Made by a program: the position numbers and the translations under genes. This document shows positions 6,190-8,117 of a stretch of 8,117 nucleotides of DNA, piece after piece. The DNA is taken from contig DAHUXX010000182.1 in assembly GCA_027306955.1 (NCBI GenBank), forward strand, positions 1-8,117, given 5' to 3'. Source of the DNA: Acetobacteraceae bacterium. Lineage in GTDB: Bacteria > Pseudomonadota > Alphaproteobacteria > Acetobacterales > Acetobacteraceae. Numbering within the stretch: position 1 is the first letter of the stretch; each line of letters begins with the position of its first letter. The notes under the pieces were generated by a model that worked only from the letters and a program-made list of their open reading frames with translations, was not told where the DNA came from and made no database searches.

Positions 6190-7749
6190 ATGGCCAGCTC
6201 CGCCTCTGCCGCCTCCGACGCGACCGCGGCCGCCAACCCCGTCCCCCGGCACGACGCAGCGCCCGACGCGCCGTTCGACCCCAGGCGCTCGCGCCAGCTC
6301 TTCTTTGCGGTCTTCCCCTCGATCATGCTGCCGATGTTCATGGCGGCGATCGACCAGACCATCGTCTCCACGGCGCTGCCCGCCATCGCCGGCGAGATGG
6401 GCGAGCTGAACCGCATCGCCTGGATCGTCGTCGGCTACCTCCTCGCCTCCACCATCGCGGCTCCGGTCTACGGGCGCCTCGGCGACGCGCTCGGGCGCAA
6501 GCGCATGATGTTCGTGGCGCTGGCCATCTTCATCGGCGCCTCCATGCTCTGCGCCGCGGCACCCTCGGTCACGCTGCTCGCGGCGGCGCGCGTGCTGCAG
6601 GGCGCGGGCGGCGGCGGGCTGATGACGCTCTGCCAGGCGCTGCTCGGCGAGGCGGTACCGCCGCGTGAGCGCGCGCGCTACCAGGGCTGGCTCTCCTCCA
6701 TTTTCGTCTCCTCCTCCACCTTCGGTCCTGTCGCCGGCGGCTGGCTCACGCAAAGTTTCGGCTGGCGGTCGATCTTTCTGATCAACCTGCCGTTCGGCCT
6801 CGCGGCGATCGCCCTCGTCGCCCGCCTGCCGCGCGTCGCCCCGCCCTCCGACCATTTCCGGTTCGACACGCCGGGCGCGGTGCTGTTCGCGCTGTTCATC
6901 GCGCCGCTGCTCCTGGCGCTCGAGAAGGCGCAGCGCATGGACACGCACGACCTCACGCTCGCCGCCGGCCTGGCCGCCTTCGCCGCCGTCGCGCTGGGCG
7001 TCCTGGTCCGCCACGAACGCCGGGCGCCGCAGCCGCTGCTGCCAGTCGGGCTGATGCGCAACCCCTCGATCTGGCGCGCCGGCGTGATGGCGCTGTGCAG
7101 CGGTGCGACCGTGGTCTCGCTGGTCACCTTCCTGCCGATCTACCTGCGCGTGGTACGCGGGCTCGACGCCAGCACCACGGGCCTCCTGCTCCTGCCGCTG
7201 ACGGCGCTCATCGCCGTGGGCTCGCTCATCACCGGCCGGCTGATGGCGCGCACCGGGCACACCGCGATCTTCCCCTCGATCGGGCTGCCGATGGTGGCCC
7301 TGGGGCTGATCTTCCTGGCCTTCGCCGCGCCGGACCTGACCGTGAGGCAGCTGCCGTTCCTCTTCGCCTGGCTGTCGCTGAGCATCGGCACGACAATGTC
7401 GGTGGTGCAGCTGACGGTGCAGCTCGTCGCCGGGCGCGCCCAGCTCGGCGCGGCGGCGGCCGGGGTGCAGTTCTCGCGCAGCGTCGGCTCGGCGTTCGGG
7501 GCGGCGCTCACCGGTGCGGTGCTGTTTGCCATGATCGCCCTCAGCGACCCGACCACCGCGCACCTCTTCAGCCGTGTGGTCGAGGCGGGGCCGGCGGCGC
7601 TGTCCGGCCTGCCGCCGGCGCGGCTCGCGCGGGTGCAGGCGGAGATCGCAGGGGCCTTCCGCGCCGCCTTCCTCACGATCGCCTGCTTCCCGCTGACCAG
7701 CGCCATCATGGCCTGGACCATGCCACTGCGGCGCCTGGACGGGGTCTGA
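6190..7749 (+). CDS. MFS transporter, DHA2 (14-TM drug:H+ antiporter) family
   Basis: A 519-residue inner-membrane protein with about 14 hydrophobic segments (roughly 38-58, 74-92, 106-124, 126-147, 161-183, 194-211, 228-245, 256-273, 297-318, 330-350, 360-379, 388-410, 427-450, 492-511). DHA2 members use the proton gradient to export drugs, dyes, fatty or aromatic compounds. Motifs: AAIDQTIVSTALPAI (52-66) with D55 in TM1, motif A GRLGDALGRKR (95-105), motif B ARVLQGAGGGG (133-143), and antiporter motif C GPVAGGWL (179-186), which supports export. A cytoplasmic N-terminal Ala/Pro/Asp-rich tail (1-33) precedes TM1. The ATG at 6190 is preferred because a start at 6118 adds 24 Pro/Arg-rich residues; neither has a good ribosome site (GAAAG at 6183-6187 is very close). 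No HlyD-type adaptor or TolC-like gene is adjacent in the window. The substrate is unknown; divergence from the P450 hints at a related compound. An IS element begins about 55 bp downstream. Confidence 0.9.
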   Translation: MASSASAASDATAAANPVPRHDAAPDAPFDPRRSRQLFFAVFPSIMLPMFMAAIDQTIVSTALPAIAGEMGELNRIAWIVVGYLLASTIAAPVYGRLGDALGRKRMMFVALAIFIGASMLCAAAPSVTLLAAARVLQGAGGGGLMTLCQALLGEAVPPRERARYQGWLSSIFVSSSTFGPVAGGWLTQSFGWRSIFLINLPFGLAAIALVARLPRVAPPSDHFRFDTPGAVLFALFIAPLLLALEKAQRMDTHDLTLAAGLAAFAAVALGVLVRHERRAPQPLLPVGLMRNPSIWRAGVMALCSGATVVSLVTFLPIYLRVVRGLDASTTGLLLLPLTALIAVGSLITGRLMARTGHTAIFPSIGLPMVALGLIFLAFAAPDLTVRQLPFLFAWLSLSIGTTMSVVQLTVQLVAGRAQLGAAAAGVQFSRSVGSAFGAALTGAVLFAMIALSDPTTAHLFSRVVEAGPAALSGLPPARLARVQAEIAGAFRAAFLTIACFPLTSAIMAWTMPLRRLDGV

Positions 7750-7765
7750 CGCCCGCGCACGGCCC

Positions 7766-7784
7766 GGCACGAATCCCCCGTGCC
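7766..7784 (+). terminator. Possible terminator hairpin after the MFS gene
   Basis: GGCACG (7766-7771) and CGTGCC (7779-7784) form a perfect 6-bp stem with a 7-nt loop, 16 bp after the transporter stop codon. No T run follows, so if it ends transcription it does so inefficiently or with Rho. It lies before the insertion sequence and therefore probably belongs to the transporter gene. Confidence 0.3.
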
Positions 7785-7804
7785 ACCGAAGCCTTCCAAA
7801 ACCC

Positions 7805-8117
7805 CTAGGAATCGGAGTCCGACCTGTGATTCAACCCCCAGTTGAGGAGGTTCGGATCCATGGCAGGACCCACCGGGACGGAGCCGTATTGGCTGAGCGA
7901 GGCTGGCTGGCAGGCGATCCTGCCGCTTCTGCCACGGCATCGGCTGTCCGCAAGCCGCGACGACGACCGTCGGATCATCAGCGGCATACTCTACATGCTG
8001 CGCAGCAACACGCGCTGGCAGGACTGCCCGTCCATCTACGGGCCGCCCACCACCGTCTACAACCGCTGGAACCGCTGGTGCGGCCGCGGCCTGTGGCCGA
8101 TCGTGTTCACCGCCATC
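7805..8117 (+). mobile_element. IS5-family insertion sequence, left end (partial)
   Basis: The transposase start at 7860 places the left end of the element just upstream. A break in character is seen around 7805: CTAG (7805-7808), which fits the YTAR-type target duplicated by some IS5-family members, then GAATCGGAGTCCGACC with the short inverted pair GAATC (7809-7813) and GATTC (7828-7832). The exact boundary is inferred; the right terminal repeat, which would prove it, is outside the window. The element sits in the intergenic space behind the MFS gene, so no gene visible here is broken by it. Confidence 0.6.
7860..8117 (+). CDS. IS5-family transposase, N-terminal part (DUF4096-type), cut by the window edge
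   Basis: The reading frame is open from ATG 7860 to the last base, 86 codons. The sequence has the N-terminal domain common to IS5-family (IS427/IS1031-like) transposases: WLSEAGWQAILPLLP (11-25), the DDDRRIISGILYMLRSNTRW block (34-53), QDCPSIYGPPTTVYNRWNRW (54-73) and RGLWPIVF (76-83). This part binds the terminal repeats; the DDE catalytic residues would lie beyond the edge. In many IS427-type elements orfA and orfB are joined by a programmed frameshift, which cannot be judged here. GAGGAGG (7844-7850) 9 nt upstream is a good ribosome site. No stop or frameshift is seen in the visible part, so it may be intact. Confidence 0.88.
   Translation, partial: MAGPTGTEPYWLSEAGWQAILPLLPRHRLSASRDDDRRIISGILYMLRSNTRWQDCPSIYGPPTTVYNRWNRWCGRGLWPIVFTAI

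Noticed and set aside
5722..7770. A minus-strand open frame of 682 codons across the MFS gene.
   Set aside because: It is the antisense shadow of the transporter; its Arg/Gly/Asp/Gln-rich composition has no fold signature, while the plus strand codes a clear 14-TM protein.

Overview
This is a very GC-rich stretch with ordinary bacterial gene layout and strong third-position GC bias. The gene content points to an alphaproteobacterium, most likely Acetobacteraceae or a related Rhodospirillales/Acetobacterales lineage: a single-polypeptide shikimate kinase/3-dehydroquinate synthase (AroKB), an alphaproteobacterial-type L28 protein, a xerD-accA pair beside aroKB, and an IS5-family element. The placement is an inference from gene type and order; no 16S or other marker lies in the window.

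Layout, left to right: (1) 1-621, minus strand, N-terminal half of a GT-B (GT4-like) glycosyltransferase that runs off the left edge. (2) 750-1043, plus, rpmB (50S L28), divergent from the glycosyltransferase, with its own sigma70-like promoter. (3) 1077-2765, minus, the aroKB fusion, convergent with rpmB; a hairpin plus T-tract terminator for aroKB overlaps the rpmB 3' end. (4) 2910-3803, plus, xerD, followed 32 nt later by (5) 3836-4804, plus, accA. (6) 4829-6016, minus, a class I bacterial cytochrome P450 closely resembling CYP199 (para-substituted benzoate oxidation), convergent with accA. (7) 6190-7749, plus, a 14-TM DHA2-family MFS transporter, divergent from the P450. (8) about 7805-8117, the left end of an IS5-family insertion sequence with the first 86 codons of its transposase, cut by the right edge.

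The left and centre hold housekeeping genes (translation, aromatic amino acid precursor synthesis, chromosome dimer resolution, first step of fatty acid synthesis). The right part is more accessory: a P450/exporter divergent pair whose joint role (aromatic acid oxidation and efflux or uptake) is only inferred, then a mobile element. No gap between genes exceeds 175 bases. I see no tRNA, rRNA, CRISPR or convincing new system. The points most worth checking are the P450 with a partly altered carboxylate-binding set and no redox partner nearby, the terminator embedded in the rpmB coding end, and the IS junction. Several very long open frames antisense to real genes (up to 862 codons) are composition artefacts.
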